Source: Zygnema cylindricum
Lineage: Eukaryota > Streptophyta > Zygnematophyceae > Zygnematales > Zygnemataceae
NCBI GenBank assembly: GCA_037447655.1
Contig: JBBHKE010003441.1
Span: 1-64,000 of the forward strand
Direction of reading: 5' to 3'
Length of the DNA: 64,000 nucleotides
A program made the translations under genes and the position numbers. Below the pieces are notes generated by a model. The model made no database searches and was not told the origin of the DNA. It saw only the letters and a list, made by a program, of their open reading frames with translations. How positions within the stretch are numbered: position 1 is the first letter of the stretch; each line of letters opens with the position of its first letter. Below are positions 1 through 12,165 of this stretch, piece after piece.

Positions 1-1063
1 CTCAACCCTGTCCCTATTTTATTTCATTTTGCGGCCAATACAATATGGGTCTTAAGGGCATATTGTATGTTTTGCGTACAATAGGCATATTGTATGGGCG
101 TACGGTCACCTACTTTTGAACTATGGTTCAATTTATTTTTTTAATATGTACGGATTTATACGGACAAAAAATCATTAACGATTTTTAAGATTTTTTCAAA
201 TCGACCTCTCTAGTTTCTACGTATTATACGCGCGTTCGAATCGTGCGTAAAATGCGTTTTCAACAACTATACTGTCACCGAAACTTTTACGTGATTTAGT
301 GCGGATTCTACTAAAAAAGATATGGAATTGCTAATCGCAGTAAAAATATTTGCTGCTCGCCGGTAGCCGCGCCAGCTTGTCCAAAATTGTACATTTTAAG
401 TACATACTCGTACAAGTTAGGTACCGAGTTTAGATTTGACGGTCAATCCGTCGAACAATTTTGACTTGCGAAATATTGTAACAACTGGTGAAAAACTGTC
501 ACACTTGCGAACGTCGGCCGTCATGAAAAAACAACAATTCATACGGCCGGCCAAGGTTTACGGTAACAAAACTGCGGCAACCATATGTACATAAAATTGT
601 TGCGCGCGAAATCAAACTTTCGCAGAAAAATGTTAATTTGTTCCTGCTCAAGTCTTAGACATCCGACCGTACAAAGTCCCTCTACTTCTTAATATTGGAG
701 GATACTAGCACCAGAGGAATGCCATTCAAACTGAGTTGACTTGCATAATGGGTTTTTAATATAATAATGAGGTAATCATATTGGGAGTGATTCAAATACA
801 TTTAACATAAATGTACAAAATGAAAATAAAAATAAATTTGAGTTACAGTAGTTGGATGTTATATTTTGCAGTTGGTTGTTCTATTTTGCAATCTAATTGA
901 GCCGATTGGAAGCGATTCAAATACATTCAAAAATAACATTGTTGAAACAGAATGTACTGACTTTGAGGGGATGTGATAATAGAAACCGGATCATTAATAT
1001 GATAATGGAACGATACAAAATAAGCTCAAAAAATATAGTAAAAAAAAAAGAATTTGAGATGTA
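1..1063. other. AT-rich intergenic DNA, no gene seen
   Basis: No convincing coding region or RNA gene is visible. From about 780 to 1063 there are degenerate repeats (a stretch around AAATAAATTTGAG, then GATTCAAATACATT-like motifs) that resemble the sequence on the other side of the copia array at about 24940-25110. The copia array therefore sits in a pre-existing repetitive AT-rich stretch. Confidence 0.6.
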
Positions 1064-1068
1064 TTAGT

Positions 1069-1825
1069 TGTTGCTCTGCAGCAACAGGGAAACTACCAGA
1101 AGCTGCAGAGTCACCCATTTAATTTAGCAAAAAGGCAACCCAAAAGTACCACACAAATGGCCACTTTGACAAGCTTACACTTAACACTACAAAAGCCACT
1201 TAGGCTTACAACACAGCTCACTTAGAGCTCACACTTAACAATATACTAATAGTGTTTCAAGCACAAACTCTGATCAGTCACAAAGTGACACACTCACAAA
1301 GACAACCTTAAATGTCACTTTCCTTTGTGAACTTGTACAAGTTATTCTATCAAACATCTAATTTATACTTTATACAAACAAGACTATCTAACTATCTACC
1401 AATAAGATCATTGTAAGCGCATTATCGTATTGTCGGTTCCACTACCTAGTACACTTAATCCTAAGTACAATTTTGTGCTGCAAATAACCATAATTTGTCC
1501 TAAAGTAATTCACACTGATCTGTACAACTTTGGTTGTACCTGGTGATCTAATTTACACCGACTTTCCCCAACACCAATAAGGTGTCTGTACGCCAACAAT
1601 TGAATCTGTCCATATGATCCGCGGTGATTTTTTGTCCGTAGGTTGAAACACAATGTTTCATTTTAGTACGCACGGAATTCGTTTAGTATTATGTTTTTCT
1701 TTGTCTGACGCGTTTGAATTCTTTGACGTCTCTTTAAAGTAGAAATCATTTCGTCGCTGGTCATCGCTATTCTAGCGAAGAGATTATCTCATCGCTGAGA
1801 GTCCATAGTTGTCCCAAAAGTAATA
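1069..1825 (-). repeat. Copia LTR 1 (outer, downstream end)
   Basis: 757 bp. On the minus strand it begins TATTACTTTTGGG and ends GCAGAGCAACA. It does not begin with the usual TG, although the end is CA. Its 3' end contains the ATG and first codons of gag (MGDSAAFGS..), a property shared by every LTR of this family here. Confidence 0.8.
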
Positions 1826-3160
1826 CTCGCCCTGAACTTTGGACTCTCGGTCACTTAGACCACAAGCTTCTCTACAGTACTCTAATTTTGGAGTAGGTAA
1901 GGCTTTCGCTAGCATGCCTGCCACCATTTTCGAATCTATTAAATATTGCAATTTCAAAATTTTTGAGAAAACCTTTTTCTCTAACGAAATTAAGCCTAAT
2001 GTCCATGTGATTGGTTTTGAAATGGTGACATGGATTGGAAACAATTGAAATAGCTGTCTGATTATCCCACCGAACATTTTGTGGACCTAATTGTATAAAT
2101 CTTAATTCTTGTAGAATTGATTTCACCCATAATAATTCCTTTACCGCCGCGCTTGCTGCCATATATTCTGCCTCCATCGTCGATTGGGCAGTCACTTTTT
2201 GAAGTAAACTACTCCAGCAACACGTTCCATTTCCAATCTGCATTACATATCTGGTAGTTGAATTTCGACTAGGAATGTCTCCATAGCTCGCATCACTCCA
2301 GGTTCCAATTGTTACACTTGATTCTCCTAAGTTAAGATGCAAATTCCTGGTCCCAACTAGGTATCGCATAACTCGCTTTGCAGCTTCCCAATCTGACTTC
2401 TTCGGATTTTGCAAACTTCTGCTAAGCACCCCAACTGCTGCAGCAATATCGAGACGCGTACAATTCATAAAGTATATAAGACTTCCCACTACTTGTCTAT
2501 AGGGAATTTCAGTCAAATTTTCATTTTCTGTTATATCTCTAACTATAACTCCTGAGCTGATTTCTACCTCTTCATTTTTCTATTTATTTTTCATGGGAGT
2601 TGCACTACTTTTTGCATCTGACCTATCGAATCTATCAAACATATTTCCGATAGCCTCTTTTTGTGTTAGTCTATTTATTGTTTTTGGTCTATCTCAATCT
2701 AATTGAATCCGTAGAACATATTTTGCCTCTCCTAAATCTTTCATTTCAAATTTGGTATTTAAGGATTTATTGACTTTGTTAATTTCTATCAGTGATTTGC
2801 TCTTTATGACCAGATCATCTACGTAAAATGCAATGTAAATTACTTTATTTTCCCTTTCTATAATATAGACTGAATGATTTGAGCTTATCCTGGTAAATCT
2901 TAACTTAGTAAGAAACTCATCTGATTTGATATTCCATTGACAAGGGACCTGTTTCAGCCCATATAGAGATTTTACTAATTTACTGACAAGGTTTTCTTTC
3001 CTTTTTTTCTTCGTACATTTTTGGTTGCTTCATGTAACTAACTTCCTCTAATTCCCCATGTAGAAAAACAGTTTTAACGTCCATTTGATAGACTTCCATA
3101 TCTTCTATAGCTCCATTGTCTCGATCAAACCTAGGTACACTGGGCTGTGGGCCCATAACC
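1826..3160 (-). pseudogene. Copia internal region 1: deleted gag-pol, RT/RNase H remnant
   Basis: Only 1.3 kb remains, against about 4.1 kb in the better copies. The minus strand reads gag from 3207 (start inside LTR 2) for about 29 residues. It then passes in frame into reverse transcriptase at the IEDMEV..MDVKT motif, making a 75-codon gag-RT chimera (3207-2980). An RNase H reading frame follows (2516-1872) with the SDASYGDIP and EAEYMAAS motifs. Protease, integrase and the front of RT are missing. Interpretation: a non-functional internally deleted copy. Confidence 0.85.
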
Positions 3161-3918
3161 TGTTGCTCAGCAACAGGGAAAGTACCAAAAGCTGCAGAGT
3201 CACCCATTTAATTCAACAAAAAGGCAACCCAAAAGTACCACACAAATGGCCACTTTGACCAACTTACACTTAACACTACAAAAGCCACTTAGGCTTACGA
3301 CACAGCTGACTTAGAGCTCACCCTTAACAATATACTGACAAAGTTTCAAGCACAAACTCTGATCAGTCACAAAGTGACACACTCTCAAAGACAACGTTAA
3401 ATGTCACTTTCCTTTGTGAACTTGTACAAGTTAATTCTATCTAACGTCTAATTGCTACATTATACAAACAAGACTATCTAACTATCTATCTACGAATAAG
3501 ATCACAGTAGGCGCATTATCGTATTGTCGGTTCCACTACCTAATACACTTTATCCTAAGTACAATTTTGTGCTTCAAGTAACCATGATTTGTCCTAAAGT
3601 AAATCATACTGATCGGTACTACTGTGATTGTACCTGGTGATCTAATTTATACCGACTTTCTCCAACACGAATAACGAGTCTGTACGCCGACAATTGAATA
3701 TATCCATGTAATCCGCGGTGATTTCCGTCAGTAGGTCGTAACACAATGTTTCATTTTAGTACGCACGGAATTCTTTTAGTATTATGTTTTTCTTTGTCTG
3801 ACGCGTTTGAATTCTCTGACGTCTCTTTAAAGTAGAAATCATTTCGTCGCTGGTCATCGCTATTCTAGCGAAGAGATTATCTCATTGCTGAGAGTCCATA
3901 ATTTTCCCAAAAGTAATA
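3161..3918 (-). repeat. Copia LTR 2
   Basis: 758 bp, same family as LTR 1. It is followed on the minus strand, with no gap, by a 14-nt primer-binding site (3147-3160 reads GTGGGCCCATAACC on the plus strand). A short polypurine run (CAGGGGGAG on the minus strand) precedes its 5' end, as expected for plus-strand priming. Confidence 0.8.
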
Positions 3919-6900
3919 CTCCCCCTGAATTTTGGACTCTCGGTCACTTAGACCACAAGCTTCTCTACAGTACTATAAGTTAAGCTTCTCTACAGTACTC
4001 TAAGTTTCGAGCAGGTAAGGCTTTGGTTAGCATGTCTGCCATCATTTTCGAATCTGGTAAATATTGCAATTTTATAATTTTTGTGAAAACCTTTTCTCTA
4101 ACAAAATGAAACCTAATGTCCATATGATTAGTTTTGAAATGGTGACATGGATTGGAAACAATTGAAATAGCTGCGTGATTATCACACCGAATATTTTGTG
4201 GACCTAATTGTATAAATTTTAATTTTTGTAGAATTGATTTCACCCATAATAATTCCTTTACCGCCGCGCTTGCTGCCATTTATTCTGCCTCCATCGTCAA
4301 TTGGACAGTCACTTTTTTAAGTAAACTACTCCAACAACACGTTCTATTTCCAATATGCATTACATATCCGGTAGTTGACTTTCGACAAGGAATATCTCCA
4401 TAGCTCGCATCACTCCATGTTCCAATTGTTACATTTGATCCTCCTAGGTTAAGATGCAAATTCTTGGTCCCAACTACGTATCGCATAACTCGCTATGTAG
4501 CTTCCCAATTTGTATACTTCGGATTTTGCAAACTTCTGCTAAGCACCCCAAATGCTGCGGCAATATCGCGATGCGTACAATTCATAAAGTAGATAAGACT
4601 TCCCACTACCTGTCTATAGGGAATTTCAGTCAAATTTTCATTTTTTGTTATATCTCTAACTATAACTCCTGAGCTGATTTCTACCCCTTCAATTTTCTGT
4701 TTATTTTCCATGGGAGTTGCACTACTTTTTGCATCTGACCTATCCAATATATTAAGAATATTTCCAATAACCTCTTTTGTGTTAGTCTAATTATTCTTTT
4801 TGGTCTATCTATTTCTAATTGAATCCTGGAACATTTTTTACCTCTCCTAAATAGCCGTTTTCCAATTGTGACAGGAAAAGAAATGTTTGCAATGACAAGT
4901 GCAAGATTCGGACCAAAGAGAACACCTGGATTATGGACACAGGAGCATCAGCTCACATATGCGGAGATAGGGAGCTATTTGAAAATCTTGAGCCCATCTC
5001 ACCACAAAACATCTACTATGCAGATGACAGCTATGTAATAGCAAGCTCAAAAGGAAAAGTGAATCTTAAACTCAAAATAGATGGTCAGACTATAGACAAG
5101 ACTTTGAATGATGTGATGTATATTCTAGAGTTTAGTAAGAATTTTTATAGCACATCATTAGTAGAAAGCAACGGATTTCAAGTAAGTTTGAAGCATGGGA
5201 AACAAGTGGTCACTATGCACGGATTTGTTACAGTTGTAGGAACAAGAGGAGAAAATATGATGTATAGGCTTAATCTTGCAAACAAATTTAATGGAAAGAA
5301 AGTTCTTTACTCAGGTGTGACAAATGAAAATGATCTATCGCATAAAAGGCTGGGACATGTTCATAGAGAAAGATTAGGAAAATGGTGAAAAACGATGTAA
5401 ATCATCCCTCTTTAATTTCAAATCTGGTATTTAACGATTTCTCGACTTTGTTAATTTCTATTAGTGATTTGCTCTTTAGGAGCAGATCATCTACGTAAAA
5501 TGCAATGTAAATTACTTTATTTTCCCCTTCTATAATATAGACTGAATGATCTGAGCTTATCCTAGTAAATCTTAACTTAGGAAGAAACTCATCTAATTTG
5601 ATATTCCACTGACAAGGGACCTGTTTCAGCCCTTATAGAGATTTTCCTGTTTCAGCCCATATAGAGATTTTACTAATTTACTGACAAGGTTTACTTTTCC
5701 TTTTTCTTCGTACATTTTTGGTTGCTTCATGTAAATAACTTCCTCTTATTCCCCATGTATATAAGCAGTTTTAACGTCCATTTGATGGACTTCCATATCT
5801 TCTATAGCTGCAAAGGTAAGCAAGATTCTAATTGTTAGAATCTCACTACTAAAAAGTTTTTTCAAAGTCAATCCCTTTATTTTGGTTGAATCCCTTAGCT
5901 ACTATATTGGTTTTATATCTCTCAATATCTCTCAACAGTGATGTCAGGGTTTAATTTTACCTTTAATACCCACTTACTTCCGATGGCTTTCCGGTCTGGA
6001 GGAAGCTCAACTAATTCCTAAGTTTGGACCGCCATAATTAATTTCATTTTGTCATTCACCGCTTCTATCTAATGGTCTTTTTTCTGGTACAAAAAGGCTT
6101 CTTTGATAGTCAGGGGTTCCCCTGATGCAGCCGAGTGTGCATACATTGTTATTGAATCCCTGAGTTTTGAACTAATTATCTTCTCTCTTGTGCTTCTTAT
6201 TTCCCCCCCCGGAAAATTTGACGTTGGAATTGATGGATCTCGTCTTGATGTTCTTGCCGATAGGACAAAGTTATTTATCTCATGTTCTATGGGTCCATTC
6301 GTTTCCGTCTGAGGTGATCCATTCATTTCTGTCTTAGGTGACACCGTCCTTTCTGTGTGAAGAGTTATAGATTGCTTTTTTTATCACTTGTCACACTTCA
6401 TAATGGATAACGTACTCTATCTCCCTCTTGCGTCTTTGTTCATGTGTAAGTGCAAATACATCCACATACTTTGACTCATCTTTCACAAAGATGTTTCTGG
6501 CAACTACTATTTGATCAGTGCCTGTTATGTTGACTCTATATCCTTTTGCATTATTATCATATCCTAGTAGGATGCCAGGCATTCTTTTTGGCTCCATTTT
6601 CCATCTGTTGGGATCATTGTTAAGCATAAAAAAATTACTGCCAAAAACTCTAAAATGACTAACATCGGGTTTTTCTTTTGTCCAAAGTCCATAAGGAGTC
6701 TTTTCGGAGTGGCTTTACTTTCTAATCTATTTATAATATATACACCACAATTTAAGGCCTCTGCCCAATATTTCACACTTATTCTTTTATCTGCCAACAT
6801 AGTCCGAGCACACTCTACAAGTGTCTTATTTAATCTTTCTGCAACTCCATTTTGTTCAGGTGAGTACAAAACCGTCAGTTGTCGTGAAATTCCATGCTCC

Positions 6901-8645
6901 TTGAGAAAATCTGAAAACACCTGTGAGACATACTGCCTCTATTATCGGATCTGAGATTTAAAACATGAAGTCCATGTATCTTTTTGCTCTATATTTCATA
7001 TTCTCGAAAACACTCGAAGGCATCACTCTTTTTGTTTAGGAAGTTCACCTTAGTATATCTCGAAAAATCATCCGTTAGTGTAAGTTTATATCGCACTCCT
7101 CCCAAGGAAGGTATATCGGAAGACCAAACATCCGGATGTATTACTTCTAAAACTCTCTTAGCTATATGATGACTTCAGGTGGAAATGGTAATTTGTGATT
7201 TTTTCGTAAAGCACATACATAACATAGCTCATTTGACTTATCTTGTGACAATTTTTACTCCTGATTATATCATTTTTCACCATTTTTCCTAATCTTTCTC
7301 TATGAACATGTCCTAGCCTTTTATGCCATATATCATTATTATTTGTTACACCTAGGTAAAAATAAAATTTCCATTAAATTCTTCTGCAAGATCAAGCTTA
7401 TACATCATATTTTCTCCTCTTGTTCCTACAACTGCAACAAATCCGTGCATAGTGACCACTTGTTTCCCATGCTTCAAACTTACTTGAAATCCTTTGCTTT
7501 CTGCCAATGATGTGCTAAACAAATTCTTATCGAACTCTAGAATATATAACACATCATTCAAAGTCTTCTCTACAGTTAGACCATCTATTTTGAGTTTAAG
7601 ATTCACTTTTCCTTTCCAGTTTGCTATTACATAGCTGTCATCCGCATAGTAGATGTTTTATGGTGAGATGGGCTTAAGATTTTCAAATAGCTCCCTGTCT
7701 CCGCACATGTGAGCTGATGCTCCTGTGTCCATTATCCAGGTGTTCTCTTTTGGTCCGAATCTTGCACTTGTCATTGCAAACATTTCTTTTCCTGTCATAA
7801 TTGGAAAACTGCTTATCTTTTTGTCAGTTTTGTCTTTTTCTTCCCGTAAGATATTCTCCTTTTCAACAGAAAAGACAGATGCCTTTTCAGGTTACTTACA
7901 ATCGTGTCCTTTGTTTGATGAGTGTCGATTTTTGTTTCATCCTTCTCGAAAATTTTCTGTCAAATTGTCCTTTTTCTGAATTCGACATTCTCGTACCAAA
8001 TGACCATTGTTGAAACAATAAAAACATGCCCATGGGTTGTTAGTTGATCGACCCGTCTAATACTATTTTCTATTTTGAAACTGAGTGTTCAATACTTTCA
8101 TGACTTATTTCCTTTCATTACTAAATTAGTAGATTCTTCTTCTAACACTAGCGAATGCGGTTATATTCCAAGATGACTACATTTTCTTTAGTTATCAGGG
8201 CGCCTTTATATTTCCAGGCAAACCTCTGGCTTGCTGAGCTGCTAGAAAAACACCTCTTGAGCATTCATTTTCAAAAAACAACTTCATAAGACCATAACAA
8301 AAATCTGAGATACGACCACCATTGTACTTATACTCAAAAATACTTGTAGCAGCTATAATTTTTTGCTGAACAATCGTCTCTTAATAAGTATCTTCGAAGG
8401 ATGAACAAATTTCTTTCGCCTTGTCCATCTGAATGTGTGCCATTCCGATTTCTAAGGATAGTGCCTACATGAGCGCCTTGACAGATTGTGTATTCTTCTT
8501 GCTCTATGTAGGATGTGTTTCGGCAAGGGAACCGTCCACCACATTCATGAGCTCTTTTCCGACAAAGTAGAGCTTCATGAATCCTCTCCAATATAAGTAG
8601 TTGTTTTCATCAAACCTAAGTACACTGGGCTGTGGGCTCATAACC
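3919..8645 (-). pseudogene. Copia internal region 2: gag-pol with inverted insert
   Basis: Minus-strand order: gag from 8695 (start in LTR 3), a decayed zinc knuckle near 8020, protease with an intact MDTGASAHM motif near 7730, GAG-pre-integrase (7606-7352), integrase core (6920-6564) and its tail (to about 6391), linker (6344-6069), RT (about 5930-5410), then RT thumb and RNase H (4747-3980). Several frameshifts and stops break the polyprotein. The RT region is split by a 557-bp plus-strand insert (4853-5409) copied from the protease region. A 27-bp-scale tandem duplication lies at about 5622-5670. Its primer site (8632-8645) has one mismatch to the family. Confidence 0.85.
4853..5409 (+). 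pseudogene. Inverted protease/GAG-pre-integrase fragment
   Basis: A plus-strand open frame (4933-5388, 151 codons) begins MDTGASAHICGD and runs through the protease into the pre-integrase domain, ending near KRLGHVHRERLGK. It is the family's own sequence in the opposite orientation. On both sides the minus-strand RT sequence continues: CCTCTCCTAAAT before and CTTTAATTTC after would join to restore the RT reading order. This is a clean inverted insertion, not a gene. Template switching during reverse transcription, or gap repair, would explain it. Confidence 0.85.
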
Positions 8646-9164
8646 TGTTTATTTGTTGCAACGAGGCAACTACCAAAAGCTGTAGAGTCACCCATTTAAT
8701 TTAGCAAAAAGGCAACCCAAAAGTACCACACATATAGCCACTTTGACCAGCTTACACTTAAAACTACAAAAGCCACTTAGGCTTACAACACAGCTGACTT
8801 AGAGCTCACACTTAACAATTGACCAAAACAGAGTTTCAAGCACAAACTCTGATCAATCACAAAGTGACACACTCACAAAGACAACCTTAAATATCACTTT
8901 CATTTGTGAACTTCTACAAGTTAATTCTATCAAACGTCTAATTCCTACTTTATACAAATAAGACTATCTAACTATCTATCTACCAATAAGATCACTGTAG
9001 GCGCATTATCGTATTGCGGGTGCCACTTCCTAGTACACTTAATCCTAAGTACATTTTTTGCTGCAAATATCCATAATTTGTCCTAAAGTAATTCCTACTG
9101 ATTGGAACTACTTTGTTTGTACCTAGTGATCTAATTTACACCGTCTTTCTCCAACACCAATAAG
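8646..9164 (-). repeat. Copia LTR 3, first part
   Basis: Homologous to the first 519 bp (plus-strand order) of the other LTRs. It is interrupted after ..CACCAATAAG by the plus-strand copia element and resumes at 14898. Confidence 0.85.
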
Positions 9165-10010
9165 TGTTGTTTTTAGAAAGCTTTAGTCCTCTCTATACCT
9201 CAGTTGTGAGGGAGAGAGAGCTTTTCAGGACTTAAGTTATATTTGGTTGAGTTTGGTTTAGTACCTACCAAAATTAGTGTGATAGTGAAATTGGGAGTTC
9301 ACGGTTCATTCACACTTGGGACACGAGTCGTCACTTGAGAGAAATGCGTGAGTATGTCCTCCGTGGACGTACGAAAATTCGGCGGGACCACGATAATTCG
9401 TGAAGTCACATCTATGGTGCCAAATCCTCTAATCAGACGGCTGACAGCCGTCGCCAACAAATATTGACGAGGCATGTCTAGATCACTATCACTTTACGTT
9501 ATCGGAACTTCAGTGTAAATATTTGGTAGAACAAAATTTTGTTTGTATTGAATTAGTTGTTTAGTGTTGAGAATGTGGTTTATGACATACCTTCAGTATA
9601 CATGTATACTCACAGTATTTGTTGTGTTAGAATGTTAGATGTACGGCTGGAATGCCTCCGTACAGCTTAATGTAGTTTCAGTGTATAGAAGTAAGACTTA
9701 GTAAATTTTGATTCATTAGGAACAAATGATATGAAAAACTGTACACTGAGTTTTATGCAAATTCACCTCTGAATATCTCACGTATGTGTGAGCAAAATTA
9801 AGTGAAATTTTATGTGTGTGTCTTTGTATGATATCTTCATTGTGGTAGATTTGTATGACTATTGTGTCTTTGTGTTGAAAGTTATTGTCTGTCAAAACTG
9901 CTGTTTTGCCATTGGTATTTGTGGAAGCTTCCTCGCTTGTTTTGTTCTACAATGACTACTACTGCTGCTTCTTCTTCATCTTCAGTACCAGCAGTTGTCT
10001 TAGAACAACA
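9165..10010 (+). repeat. 5' LTR of plus-strand copia
   Basis: 846 bp, matched closely by 14050-14897. It includes a palindromic stretch around GTACGGCTGGAATGCCTCCGTAC (written here as GTACGG..CCGTAC) near 9650. Its last 59 bp encode the gag N-terminus from the ATG at 9952 (MTTTAASSSSSVPAVV). Confidence 0.85.
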
Positions 10011-10900
10011 GGTCATGGGCCCGCGTTCAAGAATTCTTGTCTTTGATGGACGTGAATATTTGTATTCGGCAGATTTGGTTAAGTCTTACTTCAAGCAAGT
10101 GAAACTTATTGATGTCTTAAATGGATCCTTAGCAGAATCAGATGCCAGCTTTGATCAAAAAATCGACCAAGCTTTGCATTTAGTGAAGCTTATGATATCA
10201 AAAGAATTGCATATGACTTATATTAATGTTGCAAAGGCATCAGATTTGTGGGATGCTTTAAAATCTTCTTATGTTAGAGCTACTGACCAGCATTAGATTA
10301 TAATTGCTAGTCAGATCTATGAGTATAAGTACACATGCGGTAGCATGGTGGAATACACTAATCGGTTTTGAATGTTATTATCAAAGAATACATGTTCTGG
10401 GGGGACTTTCTCCTCTTATCGTCAAGCCATGATTCTCTTATAGGGGTTACCTAGTTAATATAAATGAGCCTCGGATGAAATGAAAAAATGTCCAAACCTC
10501 TTTGTAATTTGCAAACAGCTATAAAGTTTATCTTGTCAGAAGAAGCCACTCAAACAGTTTTAGGATCTGGGATACCAGCTGTAGCCTTCACGGCTCAATT
10601 TTAGGGAGAAATTAGATATAAAGGGAATCAATTTAATCCCCAGTTTGAGAAATGCGTATATTGTTATACTGATGGTCACTCTTTCAGAGCTTGTCTTTTG
10701 TATATAAAATCTTTTGAAACAGGTATCTTCCGGAAAGGATGGAGACATTGCGGACCTTGTATTCCTCAAAGACCCCCGAATAAAACTGTTGCGTTTTCAG
10801 CGGAGGATACGGAATTGGAGAAGAAGAAAATCGAGGAAGAAAAACTTGATTTGACCAATTTTCCGAAAAAAAGATGACAAATAGTTCTTTCTTCTCGCCA
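9952..10900 (+). pseudogene. gag of plus-strand copia (broken)
   Basis: The reading frame from the ATG at 9952 gives a Ser/Ala-rich start, then EQQVMGP and a UBN2/gag-like region (LYSADLVKSYF.., LNGSLAESD). It stops at 10296 after about 115 codons where gag should continue. Beyond this, shifted-frame similarity continues toward the protease, with further stops. The encoded protein would have been the nucleocapsid/capsid precursor. An upstream in-frame ATG at 9862 is less likely to be the start, because the copia families here share the pattern of a short leader peptide before EQQVMGP. Confidence 0.7.
10011..10024 (+). other. Primer-binding site of plus-strand copia
   Basis: GGTCATGGGCCCGC directly follows the 5' LTR. 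Its reverse complement contains GGGCCCATGACC, which differs by one base from the anticodon-arm segment of eukaryotic initiator tRNA-Met (GGGCCCAUAACC). It lies inside the gag reading frame. Confidence 0.6.
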
Positions 10901-10908
10901 AACTCGAC

Positions 10909-12165
10909 ATGATGGAAGGAGAAAAGGATCTCGGATTGATAATGGATTCCGGCAGCTCTTCACACATGTGTTGGAACAAGTCTTGGTTTAAGGAGATGTC
11001 TTCTATTCCTTTACGTCAGACCTTTTATGCTTTTGGCTATGGTGTTGAATCAAATGCCAAAGGAAATATAGATCTAGATTGTGTGATAGATGGAAAGGTT
11101 GTTAAGAGAACTCTGTACGATGTCTTGTATGTTCCAAAGTTTAAGAAAAATGTGTTTTCTACTTTTGTAGCTGAAAGCAAAGGCTTTTAGGTTCTCCATA
11201 AAAATGGCAAAAAAATAATGAGCAAGGATGGAAGAGTAGCTCTAGTAGGAACTAGAGGCCCAAACGTTTTGTACCGCATGGACCTAGCTAATAAAATTGA
11301 TTTTGCTTACTCCAGTGTCCTATGTGATAATGTTTTGTGGCATAAAAGACTTGGTCATGTGCATCATGAGAGACTTACTAAGATGATAAAGAATGATATG
11401 ATAGAGAGAGTCAAGCTCGGTCAAAAAGTGTCTCATGTTTGTGATGGTTTTGCTCTCGAAAAGTTTCACAAGCTTCTCCTCCCACAAGTTTCTGATCATC
11501 GAGCCACAGATCTCCTTCATATTATTCACTTTGATGTCTTCGGCCCTTCCAAAATTCTCTCTCTTAGTGGCAGCCGCTATTTTGTCACCTTTACAGACGA
11601 CTACTCTCGGTACAGTCGCTTATACTTCATGAAGGAGAAAAGCAAAGTCTTCACTCACTTTAAACACTACAAAATCTGGGCGGAGAAACTTCACGGCAAA
11701 TCTATTCTTCCTTTGCGGACGAATAATGGTGAAGAGTATGTATCCCATGCCTTTGCTGATTTCTTGAAAGAAAATGACATCTTTCATGAATTTACTGCTC
11801 CGTACACAACGGAACAAAATGGTGTGGCCGAGAGACTTAATCGAACTTTGACTGAATGTGCTCGCTCTATGATGGTCGATAAAAATGTGGATCCAAATTT
11901 TTGGGGGGAAGCTTTTCATTGTGCATCTTACATCAGAAATAGAGTAGAAACCCGAGCTGTTAAGGGTAAAACACCTTATGAAGTATGGACAGGCAGAAAA
12001 CCAAATGTTGATCATTTCAGAGTCTTCGGTAGCAAATGCTTTATCTTGGATAATCTTCCTAATTGGACCCTTAGTCCAAAATCTGTACATGGTGTTTTCT
12101 TAGGCTATGATGATGAATCTGCAAGCTATAGAGTGTATAACCCTCACAAAGAGAGAGTCAATCTG
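10909..12165 (+). pseudogene. Protease-integrase of plus-strand copia (broken)
   Basis: The protease segment (10909-11190) has IMDSGSSSHMC, a DSG active-site motif, and ends at an in-frame stop where relatives read GFQVSLKHGK. The next open frame (from 11218) holds the pre-integrase HKRLGHVHHERL zinc region and the integrase core with HFDVFGP, then RTNNGEEY and EQNGVAERLNRT. Two residues normally needed are changed: the second catalytic Asp (usually SDNGGEY) is Asn, and the pre-integrase CDGCALGK-type Cys is Phe. The frame is lost near 12150. Not functional. Confidence 0.85.
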
